A stretch of 64,000 bases of DNA. Origin: Streptomyces sp. CG4. GTDB lineage: Bacteria > Actinomycetota > Actinomycetes > Streptomycetales > Streptomycetaceae. Numbering within the stretch: the first letter of the stretch is position 1; the number at the start of each line of letters is the position of its first letter. A program made the translations under genes and the position numbers. The stretch covers positions 2,542,001-2,606,000 of the forward strand of contig NZ_CP163525.1 of assembly GCF_041080655.1 (NCBI RefSeq). Direction: 5' to 3'. Of this stretch, positions 26,640 through 34,303 are shown piece after piece. The notes under the pieces are model-generated. The model saw nothing but the letters and a program-made list of their open reading frames with translations, was not told the origin of the DNA and searched no databases.

Positions 26640-26700
26640 GACGGCGCCGAAGGGGCGCGGGGAACCGCGTGAGCGACCGCAACGGACCCGCACCCGGCCA
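26640..26700. repeat. Probable dispersed Streptomyces intergenic repeat
   Basis: The stretch containing GGGGCGCGGGGAACCGCG and AACGGACCCGCA resembles a short repeat I recall from many Streptomyces intergenic regions. Only one copy is in this window, so the assignment rests on memory. It lies where the N-terminal part of the dead ABC gene should be, suggesting it helped to erode it. Confidence 0.35.
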
Positions 26701-26782
26701 CTTGGGGCGCCCCCACCGGCGCGCCCCCGCAAAGACGGGCCGCGCCCTCGAAGGCACGGCCCGTGTATCGCTGCTGAAGCCG

Positions 26783-27544
26783 TCAGCGGACTTCCGTGAT
26801 CTCCGGTCCCCGCTGGAGCTGCCCCATGCCGCCGGAGAAGCGCGAGCCCTCCTCCTGCTGGATGCCCTCGGGGACCATCTGCGCGTCGTTGGGCAGCTTG
26901 AGGACGATCGGGTCGCGGGGCGCCATCGGGCCCTCGCCGCGGACCACGACCGTGTCGCGGAAGATCTGCTCCAGCAGACCCGCGGCCTGCGGCTGCACGG
27001 CACCCTGGCCGGAGATCACACCGCGCAGGAACCAGCGCGGGCCGTCCACACCGACGAACCGTACGACCTGGAAGCCGCCGGTGCCGTCGGGCAGCTGCAC
27101 CGGCACCTGGGCGCGCAACTCCCAGCCGAGCGGGCCCTCGACCTCGTCGACGATGCCACCCTGCTGGGTGATACCGGAGCCGATCTCCTCGCGGACCTCA
27201 CCCCAGATGCCCTCGCGCTTGGGCGCGGCGAACGCCTGGAGCTGGATGGCGCTGTCGCGCAGCACGACGGTCGCGGCGACGATCGCGTCACCGGCGACCT
27301 CGACCCGCAGCTCCATCCCGTCCACGCCCGGGACGAACATCCCGCCGAGGTCCACGCGGCCCTCGGCCGCATCGCGCACCTCTTCGCTGTCCCAGGGCCC
27401 GTCGGGCCGGGGCCCGGGCTCCAGCCGGACGCGCTCGCGCTCGGCCTCTTCCTCGTCCGCCTCGGTGTCGACGCTGTCGACGACCTGCTCGGCCTCGCCG
27501 GCCGCGTCCTCGGCGGCACCCTTCTTGTTGCGACGTCCGAACAC
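26783..27544 (-). CDS. DUF3710 protein
   Basis: This 253-residue protein starts at GTG 27544, with AAGGA eight bases upstream. Its acidic N-terminus (VDSVDTEADEEEAERERV) leads into the conserved domain DGPWDSEEVRD...GRVDLGGMFVPGVDGMELRVEV, typical of the actinobacterial DUF3710 family. No enzymatic motif is visible. It is the last gene of the thioesterase-dut-DUF3710 operon, one base after the dut stop. From memory, dut and the DUF3710 gene are also neighbours in mycobacteria. Function is unknown; the steady linkage to dut hints at nucleotide or genome maintenance, which is inference only. Confidence 0.85.
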   Translation of the reverse strand: MFGRRNKKGAAEDAAGEAEQVVDSVDTEADEEEAERERVRLEPGPRPDGPWDSEEVRDAAEGRVDLGGMFVPGVDGMELRVEVAGDAIVAATVVLRDSAIQLQAFAAPKREGIWGEVREEIGSGITQQGGIVDEVEGPLGWELRAQVPVQLPDGTGGFQVVRFVGVDGPRWFLRGVISGQGAVQPQAAGLLEQIFRDTVVVRGEGPMAPRDPIVLKLPNDAQMVPEGIQQEEGSRFSGGMGQLQRGPEITEVR

Positions 27545-27545
27545 G

Positions 27546-28091
27546 TCACTGTCCTTCCCGGTCGGATACGACCGAAGCGTATCGATTCCCACCCGTCGGA
27601 CCGCCATCGACGGCCCGACCGCTTGTGCCGCCCTCGTCGCCCACCGCGGCATGGCCACCGGTGGACCCGAAGCCCCCTTCGGCCCGCGCCGAGCCGGGAA
27701 GTTCCGCCACCTCCTGGAAGCGGACCCTCTCGACCTGCTGGACGACCAGTTGGGCAATCCGGTCGAAGCGCTCGAACCGCACGCTGTCGCGCGGGTCGAG
27801 ATTCACCACGATCACCTTGATCTCCCCACGGTACCCGGCATCAACCGTCCCCGGGGCATTCACGAGGGCGACACCGCAGCGTGCGGCGAGGCCGGAGCGT
27901 GGATGCACGAAGGCCGCGTACCCCTCGGGCAGCGCGATCGACACCCCCGTGGGCAGTACGGCCCGCTCGCCGGGCTTCAGTTCGCACGCCTCGGTGGTGC
28001 GCAGATCGGCTCCGGCGTCCCCGGGGTGCTCGTACGCCGGAATGGGTACGTCCGGGTCGACTCGGCGGAGGAGTACGTCGAGAGGGCTCAC
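27546..28091 (-). CDS. dut: Deoxyuridine 5'-triphosphate nucleotidohydrolase
   Basis: This 181-residue trimeric dUTPase carries all five family motifs: HPGDAGADLR (I), PRSGLAARCG (II), GTVDAGYRGEIKVIVVNL (III), RIAQLVVQ (IV) and AEGGFGSTGGH (V). It hydrolyses dUTP to dUMP and pyrophosphate, keeping uracil out of DNA and feeding thymidylate synthesis. The GTG start at 28091 overlaps the stop of the upstream thioesterase gene (GTGA), and GAGG lies just before it. The C-terminal 25 residues beyond motif V are low-complexity and Gly-rich. It is the central gene of a three-gene operon with DUF3710. Confidence 0.93.
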   Translation of the reverse strand: MSPLDVLLRRVDPDVPIPAYEHPGDAGADLRTTEACELKPGERAVLPTGVSIALPEGYAAFVHPRSGLAARCGVALVNAPGTVDAGYRGEIKVIVVNLDPRDSVRFERFDRIAQLVVQQVERVRFQEVAELPGSARAEGGFGSTGGHAAVGDEGGTSGRAVDGGPTGGNRYASVVSDREGQ

Positions 28092-28672
28092 GGGTTCACC
28101 TCGAAGGCGCGGGCGCGCCGGATCTGGTCCGGGTCGCTCATCGCGGCCTGGATCTCCTCCGTGCGGCCGTGGTCGATGAAGTGGTCGACCTTGACCTCGA
28201 TGAAGAGGGCGTCGGCGCGGACGGCGACGGGCCCGTCGGGGGCGCCGATGCGTCCGGTGGCGGTGGAGTAGATCTTCCGCCCGGCGACGGCGGTGACCTC
28301 GGCCTCCAAGTACAGCGTGGTGCCCAGGGGGACGGGCCGTACGAAGTCGGTCTCCAGGCGGCCGGTGACGGCGATGGTGCGCAGCAGCCAGTTCAGCGAG
28401 CCGAGGGTCTCGTCGAGGGCCGTGGTGAGCACTCCGCCGTGCGCGAGGCCCGGGGCGCCCTGGTGGGCGGGCTGGACGGTGAACTCGGCGGTCAGCGACA
28501 CACCCTTGCCGGCCCGGGCCTCCATGTGCAGTCCGTGCGGCTGCCCGGGGCCACAACCGAAACAGTGTTCGTAGTGGGCACCGAGGAGTTCCCCGGGCGC
28601 GGGTGCGTCGGGGTGCCGTACCGGTTTCACCGCGTCGGCGGGAGGCTGAAGACGTGCGGAACTACCACTCAC
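28088..28672 (-). CDS. PaaI-type acyl-CoA thioesterase
   Basis: This protein of about 194 residues has a hotdog fold. The N-terminal FGCGPGQPHGLHM motif and GLAHGGVLTTALDETLGSL (hotdog helix with the catalytic Asp/Glu) are typical of PaaI-like thioesterases. It should hydrolyse a small acyl-CoA in the cytosol; the substrate is unknown. The start is uncertain: GTG at 28672 fits the domain, but the upstream sequence has no clear ribosome-binding site. It is the first gene of the operon with dut and DUF3710, overlapping dut by four bases, and is divergent from the DUF3093 gene at 28731, leaving only about 58 bases for both promoters. Confidence 0.8.
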   Translation of the reverse strand: MSGSSARLQPPADAVKPVRHPDAPAPGELLGAHYEHCFGCGPGQPHGLHMEARAGKGVSLTAEFTVQPAHQGAPGLAHGGVLTTALDETLGSLNWLLRTIAVTGRLETDFVRPVPLGTTLYLEAEVTAVAGRKIYSTATGRIGAPDGPVAVRADALFIEVKVDHFIDHGRTEEIQAAMSDPDQIRRARAFEVNP

Positions 28673-28730
28673 AGCCGCAGACCTTACCCGCGCGTCGGAG
28701 ATATCAGGATCCCGTGCCAAGCTTGGCCCC

Positions 28731-29195
28731 ATGCAGCTCTCCGCCACCCCGTACGAAGAACGCCTGACCACCCCCCGCTCATGGTGGCTGATCAGCTTTC
28801 TCGTGGGTGTCTCGTTCGCCCTGATCCTGCTCCCGTTCGGCACCCTGCCGCTGCTCGGCGGCCTGGTCGGCGGTACGGCCGCGGCGGCGGTGGTCGCCAG
28901 TGCGTACGGCTCGCTGCGGATCCGTGTCGTGGGTGACTCACTCATCGCGGGCGAGGCGAAGATCCCGGTGTCGGCGCTGGGCAAGGCGGAGGTGCTGGAC
29001 GCGGAGGAGGCCCGCGCCTGGCGGACGTACAAGGCCGACACCCGCGCGTTCCTGCTGCTGCGCGCCTACATCCCCACGGCGCTGAAGGTGGAGGTCACGG
29101 ACCCGGACGACCCGACGCCGTACCTGTATCTGTCGACGCGGGAGCCGGAGCGGCTGGCGGCGGCGATCGAGGCGGCCCGCACGGCGAACGCCTAG
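28731..29195 (+). CDS. DUF3093 membrane protein
   Basis: This 154-residue protein has two hydrophobic helices near the N-terminus (WWLISFLVGVSFALILLPFG and LLGGLVGGTAAAAVVASA) followed by a beta-rich cytosolic domain (LRIRVVGDSLIAGEAKIPV, then RAYIPTALKVEV and PYLYLSTREPERLAAAIE). This matches the actinobacterial DUF3093 family, of unknown function. It is divergent from the thioesterase-dut operon. Its stop TAG lies in the same CTAG as the stop of the convergent EcsC-like gene, so the two coding regions overlap by four bases. From memory, homologues also sit beside dut in mycobacteria (Rv2698). Confidence 0.82.
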   Translation: MQLSATPYEERLTTPRSWWLISFLVGVSFALILLPFGTLPLLGGLVGGTAAAAVVASAYGSLRIRVVGDSLIAGEAKIPVSALGKAEVLDAEEARAWRTYKADTRAFLLLRAYIPTALKVEVTDPDDPTPYLYLSTREPERLAAAIEAARTANA

Positions 29196-30163
29196 GTCTC
29201 CTCGGCCTCTTCGGCCTCTTCGGGGAAGTCGCGCAGCTGCAAGGGCTCCGCCGGCTTCTCCAGCGGCGGCAGCTCCGCCAGGTCCTCCCAGGGAACCTGG
29301 ATCTTGCGCAGGTCGGCCCGGACGTGGGCGGCGAGTTTCCTGGTGTCCCGGCGGTTCATGACCGCACCGACCGCCGCGCCCACCATGAACGGCATGAGGT
29401 TGGGCAGGTCCCGGACCACGCGCTTCATGATCTGCTGGCGCAGTTCGCGCTTCATGTGGCCGCCGAGGGCCGTGTCGTACGTCGACGGCTTCATCACGTC
29501 GATCCCGCGCTCCCCGGACCAGGAGGACAGATACGCGGTACTGCGGGTCTTGAGGTTTCCCGGCGGTCGTACGCCGTAGACCTCGTGGAGTTCGGCGACG
29601 AGCTTCAGCTCGATCGCGGCGACCCCGGTGATCTCCGCGGCCAGTTCGGTCGGCATGGCGGGCGGCACCGGCAGCATGGCCGCGGCCCCGATCCCGGCTC
29701 CTATCGTCGACGTCCCGGCCGCCGCGCCCGCGACGAGCTTGTCGGCGAGCTCTTCGGGCCCGAGGTCCGGGAACTGCCTGCGCAGGGTCGCGAGGTCGCG
29801 TACGGGGATACGCGGGGCGATGTCGATGATCCGGTCCGCGAGGTAGGACAGCCCCGCGCGGGCCCGGCTGCCGCCCCTGCGCACCCCTTCCCGGGCCAGG
29901 TCCCGGGCTTTGTCACGCACCGCCGCGGCCTTCCCCCAAGCTCTCAGCTCCGTTCGAGCTGGGGGGACTCCCGGCCGGGCGACGGGCGCGGGTTGCTGCA
30001 CCGGCTCCGGGTGGTCGGCCCGGTCGATCGCCGGTTCGAACGGGGCCACCGCTCCCGGTGAGCCCCGTTCGTCGTCACGCGCGCTGTGCGGGTCGTCGGA
30101 CGGCCCTTCGTCCGCTTTCCCCAGGGAGAAGCGGCGCTTCCTTGGAGGGGTCGAGCCAGTCAT
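29192..30163 (-). CDS. EcsC-family protein with a palindromic in-frame insert
   Basis: The protein has 323 residues. The first 75 are charged and Pro-rich, followed by an EcsC-like domain with Gly/Ala-rich hydrophobic stretches (AGAAAGTSTIGAGIGAAAMLPVP, split here by convention of the family into two short helices) and RRDTRKLAAHVRADLRKI at the end. EcsC proteins are membrane-associated and of unclear function. Thirteen codons near residues 68-80 (VPPARTELRAWGK) are encoded by a GC-rich palindrome at 29932-29967 that looks like a mobile-type element accepted in frame between the N-terminal linker and the domain. The ATG at 30163 is followed closely by DUF4193 upstream (13 bases), suggesting an operon. 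Confidence 0.75.
   Translation of the reverse strand: MTGSTPPRKRRFSLGKADEGPSDDPHSARDDERGSPGAVAPFEPAIDRADHPEPVQQPAPVARPGVPPARTELRAWGKAAAVRDKARDLAREGVRRGGSRARAGLSYLADRIIDIAPRIPVRDLATLRRQFPDLGPEELADKLVAGAAAGTSTIGAGIGAAAMLPVPPAMPTELAAEITGVAAIELKLVAELHEVYGVRPPGNLKTRSTAYLSSWSGERGIDVMKPSTYDTALGGHMKRELRQQIMKRVVRDLPNLMPFMVGAAVGAVMNRRDTRKLAAHVRADLRKIQVPWEDLAELPPLEKPAEPLQLRDFPEEAEEAEET
29932..29967. repeat. Short palindromic element inside the EcsC gene
   Basis: TCCCCC-A-AGCTC, an eleven-base loop and GAGCT-GGGGGGA form a long imperfect stem. The length keeps the reading frame and adds about 13 residues. It is of the same GGGGG/CCCCC-capped kind as the element at 26338. Confidence 0.65.
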
Positions 30164-30176
30164 GGCCGACCCGACC

Positions 30177-30473
30177 TCAGTCGCAGTCGCGGCAGATCGG
30201 CTGACCGTTCTTCTCACGGGCCAGCTGGCTGCGGTGGTGCACCAGGAAGCAGCTCATGCAGGTGAACTCGTCCTGCTGCTTGGGCAGCACCCGGACGGCC
30301 AGCTCCTCGTTCGACAGGTCGGCGCCGGGCAGTTCGAGGCCTTCGGCGGCCTCGAACTCGTCGACGTCCACCGCCGAGGTGGACTTGTCGTTCCGCCGAG
30401 CCTTCAGCTCTTCGAGACTGTCCGAGTCGACGTCGTCGTCGGTCTTGCGTGGAGTGTCGTAATCGGTTGCCAT
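30177..30473 (-). CDS. DUF4193 small zinc-finger-like protein
   Basis: This 98-residue acidic protein begins MATDYDTPRKTDDDVDSDSL and ends in a zinc-ribbon-like part: FTCMSCFLVHHRSQLA and PICRDCD, giving two CxxC pairs. It matches the actinobacterial DUF4193 family. The Cys-rich end suggests metal binding and perhaps contact with nucleic acid or RNA polymerase, but no function is known to me. Its promoter must lie in the long gap upstream (30474-30888). The EcsC-like gene follows after 13 bases, probably in the same operon. Confidence 0.82.
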   Translation of the reverse strand: MATDYDTPRKTDDDVDSDSLEELKARRNDKSTSAVDVDEFEAAEGLELPGADLSNEELAVRVLPKQQDEFTCMSCFLVHHRSQLAREKNGQPICRDCD

Positions 30474-30888
30474 ATCGCTCTCCCCCTCTGGGTGTCTGCG
30501 GTGTCTCCAGCGCACGTAACGCGTGAGAGGCCGGACTTGTGCCCGACCTGAGGCGGAGATTTTGCCTCACATCAAGGTCTGTTACTCAATCGACACCCAA
30601 CCCGACCCCTCAAGAGTGATCGACTTGGATGGCGGTGAGGACCGTACACGGTTCGAATGTCGCACCTCAAAGGCGCCTCACCGTGTACTTCCCGTGATCA
30701 AGACCCCTGAAAACCAGGACTTTCCCGGCTTTCTGTCATGTTTCGTGATCACGGAGAGTACATGGCCGAAAATCCGTCTTTGTGATCGATCCCACAACAG
30801 GAAGCTCATTCGGCGGCTGAAAAATTCCGCGCGAAGCGAACATCCCTCGCGTGTGTTCCGTCTCCTGTCTTGACGGCCCGGTCGCACA
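30474..30888. other. AT-richer regulatory gap before DUF4193
   Basis: This 415-base gap has clearly less G+C than its surroundings, most visibly 30690-30840. No coding sequence is convincing. It holds a perfect spaced repeat GTACACGG (30644-30651) / CCGTGTAC (30681-30688), a palindrome CGTGATCACG (30744-30753), and several other GTGATC words. It must carry the DUF4193 promoter and the end of the cutS transcript. Confidence 0.55.
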
Positions 30889-32136
30889 TCACAGCGGCAA
30901 GGTGACCCGCATCACCAGGCCGCCGCCCTCGCGCGGCTGCGCCACGATATGGCCGCCGTGCGCGCGGGCCACGGACCGGGCGATGGACAGGCCGAGTCCG
31001 ACACCCTTGTCGCTGCCCGTGCGCTCCGTGCGGAGCCGCCTGAACGGCTCGAAGAGGTTGTCGATCTCGTACGCCGGCACCACCGGCCCGGTGTTCGTGA
31101 CCGTCAGCACCGCCTGCCCGTGCTGGACCTCGGTGGCCACCTCGACCCAGCCATCTTCGCTCACGTTGTACCGCACCGCGTTCTGGACCAGGTTCAGCGC
31201 GATCCGCTCCAGCAGGACGCCGTTGCCCTGCACCACGGCGGGCCTGCGCTCACCTCGGATCTTCACGCCCTTGACCTCGGCCTCACCGTGCGCCTGGTCG
31301 ATGGCCTGGGTGGCCACCTCGGCCAGGTCGACCGGCTTGCGCTCGACGATCTGGTTGTCGCTGCGGGCGAGCAGCAGCAGGCCCTCCACCAGCTGCTCGC
31401 TGCGTTCATTGGTGGCCAGCAGCGTCTTGCCGAGCTGTTGCAGCTCCACCGGGGCGTTCGGATCCGACAGGTGTACTTCGAGGAGCGTTCTGTTGATCGC
31501 GAGCGGGGTGCGCAGCTCGTGGGAGGCGTTGCCGACGAAGCGCTGCTGGGCGGTGAAGGCCCGCTGCAGCCGCTCCAGCATGTCGTCGAAGGTGTCCGCC
31601 AGCTCCTTCAGCTCGTCGTCCGGGCCGTCCAGCTCGATCCGCCGGGACAGGTCGGAGCCGGCCACCTGACGGGCGGTGCGGGTGATCCGGCCGAGCGGGG
31701 ACAGCACCCGGCCGGCCATCGCGTAGCCGAACGCGAAGGCGATCACGGCGAGGCCCAGCAGGGCCAGCAGCGAGCGGCTGAGCAGGTCGTCCAGGGCCGT
31801 CTGGCGCTGCTGGTCCACGCAGTGGGCGATCGCGTCGTTGAAGTCCGACAGCGGCAGGCTGGTGGTGTTGATCGCGGGGCAGTTGTCGCTGGAGACCCGT
31901 ATCGACGTACCGCTGACGATCTTGAACAGGGGCTGGTTGCCGGTGCTGATGGCCTGCGCGGCGAGCAGGTAGATGATCGACAGCAGCAGGATGCCGGCGA
32001 TCAGGAACATGCCGCCGTACAGCAGCGTGAGCCGTATCCGGATGGTGGGGCGCAGCCACGGGAACGGGGCCTGTGGTCTGCGGGGGTCCCAGGTGGGCTT
32101 CGGTGGCGCCTGCGCCGGCGCGGGTGTCGCGGCCAT
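30889..32136 (-). CDS. cutS: Sensor histidine kinase CutS
   Basis: This 415-residue membrane kinase has two transmembrane helices (about 36-62 and 122-142) flanking an extracytoplasmic loop with two cysteines (Cys86 in SSDNCPAIN and Cys106 in IAHCVDQ). A HAMP domain, the phosphorylated His206 (NASHELRTPLAINR) and the ATPase domain (NLVQNAVRYN, then GVGLGLSIARSVARAHGG) follow. In Streptomyces the CutRS system was first tied to copper-dependent melanin secretion; later work connects it with extracytoplasmic protein folding, which would fit a redox-sensitive cysteine pair. It is six bases downstream of cutR in one operon. Confidence 0.88.
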   Translation of the reverse strand: MAATPAPAQAPPKPTWDPRRPQAPFPWLRPTIRIRLTLLYGGMFLIAGILLLSIIYLLAAQAISTGNQPLFKIVSGTSIRVSSDNCPAINTTSLPLSDFNDAIAHCVDQQRQTALDDLLSRSLLALLGLAVIAFAFGYAMAGRVLSPLGRITRTARQVAGSDLSRRIELDGPDDELKELADTFDDMLERLQRAFTAQQRFVGNASHELRTPLAINRTLLEVHLSDPNAPVELQQLGKTLLATNERSEQLVEGLLLLARSDNQIVERKPVDLAEVATQAIDQAHGEAEVKGVKIRGERRPAVVQGNGVLLERIALNLVQNAVRYNVSEDGWVEVATEVQHGQAVLTVTNTGPVVPAYEIDNLFEPFRRLRTERTGSDKGVGLGLSIARSVARAHGGHIVAQPREGGGLVMRVTLPL

Positions 32137-32142
32137 GGCGGA

Positions 32143-32796
32143 TCAGATCCGGTAGCCCGAGCCGGGGACCGTGACGATCACCGGTGGCTCGCCGAGCTTG
32201 CGGCGCAGGGTCATCACGGTGACGCGCACGACGTTGGTGAACGGGTCCGTGTTCTCGTCCCAGGCCTTCTCCAGCAGCTGCTCGGCCGAGACGACCGTGC
32301 CCTCACTGCGCATGAGCACCTCCAGCACCGCGAACTCCTTGGGCGCGAGCTGGATCTCCTTGCCCTCGCGGAAGACCTCGCGACGGTTGGGGTCCAGCTT
32401 GATCCCGGCGCGCTCCAGGACCGGCGGCAGGGGCACGCTCGTCCGGCGGCCGAGGGCGCGCACGCGCGCGATCAGCTCGCTGAACGCGAAGGGCTTGGGC
32501 AGATAGTCGTCGGCGCCGATCTCCAGGCCCTCGACACGGTCACTGACGTCGCCGGAGGCCGTCAGCATCAGCACGCGGGTGGCCATGCCCAGCTCGACGA
32601 TCTTGCGGCAGACGTCGTCGCCGTGCACGAGCGGGAGGTCGCGGTCTAGGACGACCACGTCGTAGTCGTTGACGCCGATGCGCTCCAGGGCGGCCGCACC
32701 GTCGTACACGACGTCGACGGCCATGGCCTCCCGGCGCAGTCCGGTGGCCACCGCATCGGCGAGCAGCTGCTCGTCCTCGACGACGAGTACGCGCAC
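32143..32796 (-). CDS. cutR: Response regulator CutR
   Basis: This 217-residue OmpR-family regulator has receiver Asp51 (VVVLDRDLPLVHGD), the conserved acidic pair in VVEDEQ and Lys in LPKPFAFSEL. The winged-helix domain follows (LAPKEFAVLEVLMRSEGTVVSAEQLLEKAW). It is phosphorylated by CutS, encoded six bases downstream, and binds promoters of secretion-stress genes in other Streptomyces. The promoter is expected in the 416-base gap beyond 32796. The ATG at 32796 (MRVLVVEDEQ) is the standard family start; the ribosome-binding site is a weak AAGGA-type. Confidence 0.9.
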   Translation of the reverse strand: MRVLVVEDEQLLADAVATGLRREAMAVDVVYDGAAALERIGVNDYDVVVLDRDLPLVHGDDVCRKIVELGMATRVLMLTASGDVSDRVEGLEIGADDYLPKPFAFSELIARVRALGRRTSVPLPPVLERAGIKLDPNRREVFREGKEIQLAPKEFAVLEVLMRSEGTVVSAEQLLEKAWDENTDPFTNVVRVTVMTLRRKLGEPPVIVTVPGSGYRI

Positions 32797-33212
32797 GTCG
32801 CTTGTCCTTCCTCATGTCCACCCGCGTAGCGCGCCATGGACGCGTGCGGGCAGGGGTCTTCGTAGGGTGTGACCTCCATCCTGCCCTTTTCGGCCGTAAG
32901 TCGGCTGTAAGGCGGGTTGTGGGCCGCACGGATCCGCGCCCCGGGGCAGGAATACGAGATTTTCTCCTCCGGTTGAGGTTTCCGGGGAAGGGAGCGGGGG
33001 GAGGACGGCTTTACACCCCGCGATCACACTCTGCATGTGCCGCAGCACCATGCGGTACATGGCGGTCCGCTTCGGCGGAGTGGACGCGGGTGTCCGGCAC
33101 CGTCGCCGCCCGGCAGGGCAGCGCTGGGCACCTGTGAGAGACGTGATCGCCCCTTTCCCAACCGGCACACCCCCGTGCCACCGACCCACGACCCAGGACG
33201 AGGGGGCGCAGC
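32797..33212. other. Divergent promoter gap, cutR / small protein
   Basis: No gene is supported in these 416 bases. A hairpin-like pair CCGCA / TGCGG with flanking CATG words lies near 33035-33063. Possible short frames on either strand have poor codon patterns. The gap must contain promoters for cutRS and for the 57-residue protein at 33213. Confidence 0.5.
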
Positions 33213-33386
33213 ATGGACGCTTTCACCGCAGGACTTCTGCAGCGCATAAGGGCGACCGAGTCCGACCTGTCGCGGGCTCGTGACGAGGGTGACGACTTCC
33301 TCGTCGAAGTGGAGCAGGCAGAGCTCGACGACCTGCGACGCCTCGCCGCCGAACACGGTGTGGAGGTCGGCGCGTCACGCGTCTGA
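33213..33386 (+). CDS. Conserved-looking 57-residue protein
   Basis: ATG at 33213 has a GAGGGGG box six bases upstream. The product is acidic and helical: DAFTAGLLQRIRATESDLSR, then ARDEGDDFLVEVEQAELDDL and RRLAAEHGVEVG. It has no cysteine, no membrane helix and no signal. Heptad-like spacing of Leu suggests a short coiled hairpin. Codon use is strongly Streptomyces-like and a strong terminator follows at 33407. I recall small proteins of this kind next to cutRS in other Streptomyces but know no function. Confidence 0.7.
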   Translation: MDAFTAGLLQRIRATESDLSRARDEGDDFLVEVEQAELDDLRRLAAEHGVEVGASRV

Positions 33387-33406
33387 TCGGCCCGACAGCG
33401 CAAGAG

Positions 33407-33440
33407 GGGACCCCGGCGAATCCAGCGCCGGGGTCCCTTT
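33407..33440. terminator. Strong hairpin terminator
   Basis: Arms 33407-33418 and 33426-33437 form a perfect 12-base-pair stem with a seven-base loop, followed by TTT on the plus strand. It separates the small protein gene from the convergent monophosphatase operon. Confidence 0.85.
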
Positions 33441-33479
33441 GCGTTCATCTCGTGCTTCATCGGCCGGGGCCGACCGCGC

Positions 33480-34295
33480 TCAGTCGTGCCACGCCCCGAG
33501 CTCCTCCAGCAGCCCCTGCAGCGGTTCAAACACCCCCGGCGACCCGGCGACGGTCAGACCCCGGGAGGGCCCCTCCCCCGGCCGCCCGCCGACCAGCGCA
33601 CCCGCCTCCCGGGCGATCAGATCCCCCGCGGCGAAGTCCCACGCGTTGAGCCCCCGCTCGTAGTACCCGTCGAGCCGACCGCAGGCCACGTCGCACAGGT
33701 CGACCGCGGCCGACCCGCTGCGCCGGATGTCCCGCAGCAGCGGGATCAGCCGGGCGGCCACCTCGGCCTGATGGGCGCGGACCTCGGTCACGTAGTTGAA
33801 GCCGGTGGACACCAGTGCCTGGTCCAGCGGGGGCGCGGGCCGGCAGGCGAGCGCCCGCTCGCCCTCCCAGGCGCCCGTCGCCCACGCGCCGCCTCCGCGC
33901 ACGGCGTGGTACGTCTCGCCGCGCACCGGAGCGGCGACGACTGCGGCGACCGTCTCGCCCTCCTGCTCGGCGGCGATGGACACCGCCCAGGTCGGCAGCC
34001 CGTAGAGGTAGTTCACGGTGCCGTCGAGCGGGTCGATCACCCAGCGGATGCCGCTGGTGCCCTCGCTGGAGGCGCCCTCCTCGCCGAGGAAGCCGTCGTC
34101 GGGCCGCCGACCGGAGATCAGGTCGGTGATCAGCTTCTCCGCCGCGATGTCCATCTCGGTGACGACGTCGATCGGGCTGGACTTGGTCTTCGCCACGGCC
34201 AGGTCAGCCGGGCGGCCGTCCCGCAGCAGTTCCCCGGCCCGGCGGGCGGTCTCCAGGGCCAGTTCGAGCAGTTCCCGGTGCAGGGGGTCGGTCAC
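33480..34295 (-). CDS. Inositol monophosphatase-family phosphatase
   Basis: This 271-residue enzyme has the two metal-binding signatures of the family: WVIDPLDGTVNYLYGLP (residues about 91-107) with the upstream Glu in FLGEEGASSE, and LNAWDFAAGDLIAREAGA near residue 220. It removes phosphate from inositol-1-phosphate or a similar sugar phosphate, using magnesium. In actinobacteria this would feed phosphatidylinositol or mycothiol synthesis; the substrate is not certain. The GTG at 34295 has GAGGAGA upstream. It lies nine bases after the ferrochelatase gene in the same operon. From memory, an IMPase gene (suhB) also sits in this neighbourhood in mycobacteria. Confidence 0.88.
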   Translation of the reverse strand: MTDPLHRELLELALETARRAGELLRDGRPADLAVAKTKSSPIDVVTEMDIAAEKLITDLISGRRPDDGFLGEEGASSEGTSGIRWVIDPLDGTVNYLYGLPTWAVSIAAEQEGETVAAVVAAPVRGETYHAVRGGGAWATGAWEGERALACRPAPPLDQALVSTGFNYVTEVRAHQAEVAARLIPLLRDIRRSGSAAVDLCDVACGRLDGYYERGLNAWDFAAGDLIAREAGALVGGRPGEGPSRGLTVAGSPGVFEPLQGLLEELGAWHD

Positions 34296-34303
34296 GGGTC
34301 TCC

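Noticed and set aside
32812..33061. Possible short gene starting MYRMVLRHMQSV on the minus strand
   Set aside because: The start looks coding-like, but codon pattern and composition fail after about 25 residues and it would overlap the cutR promoter.
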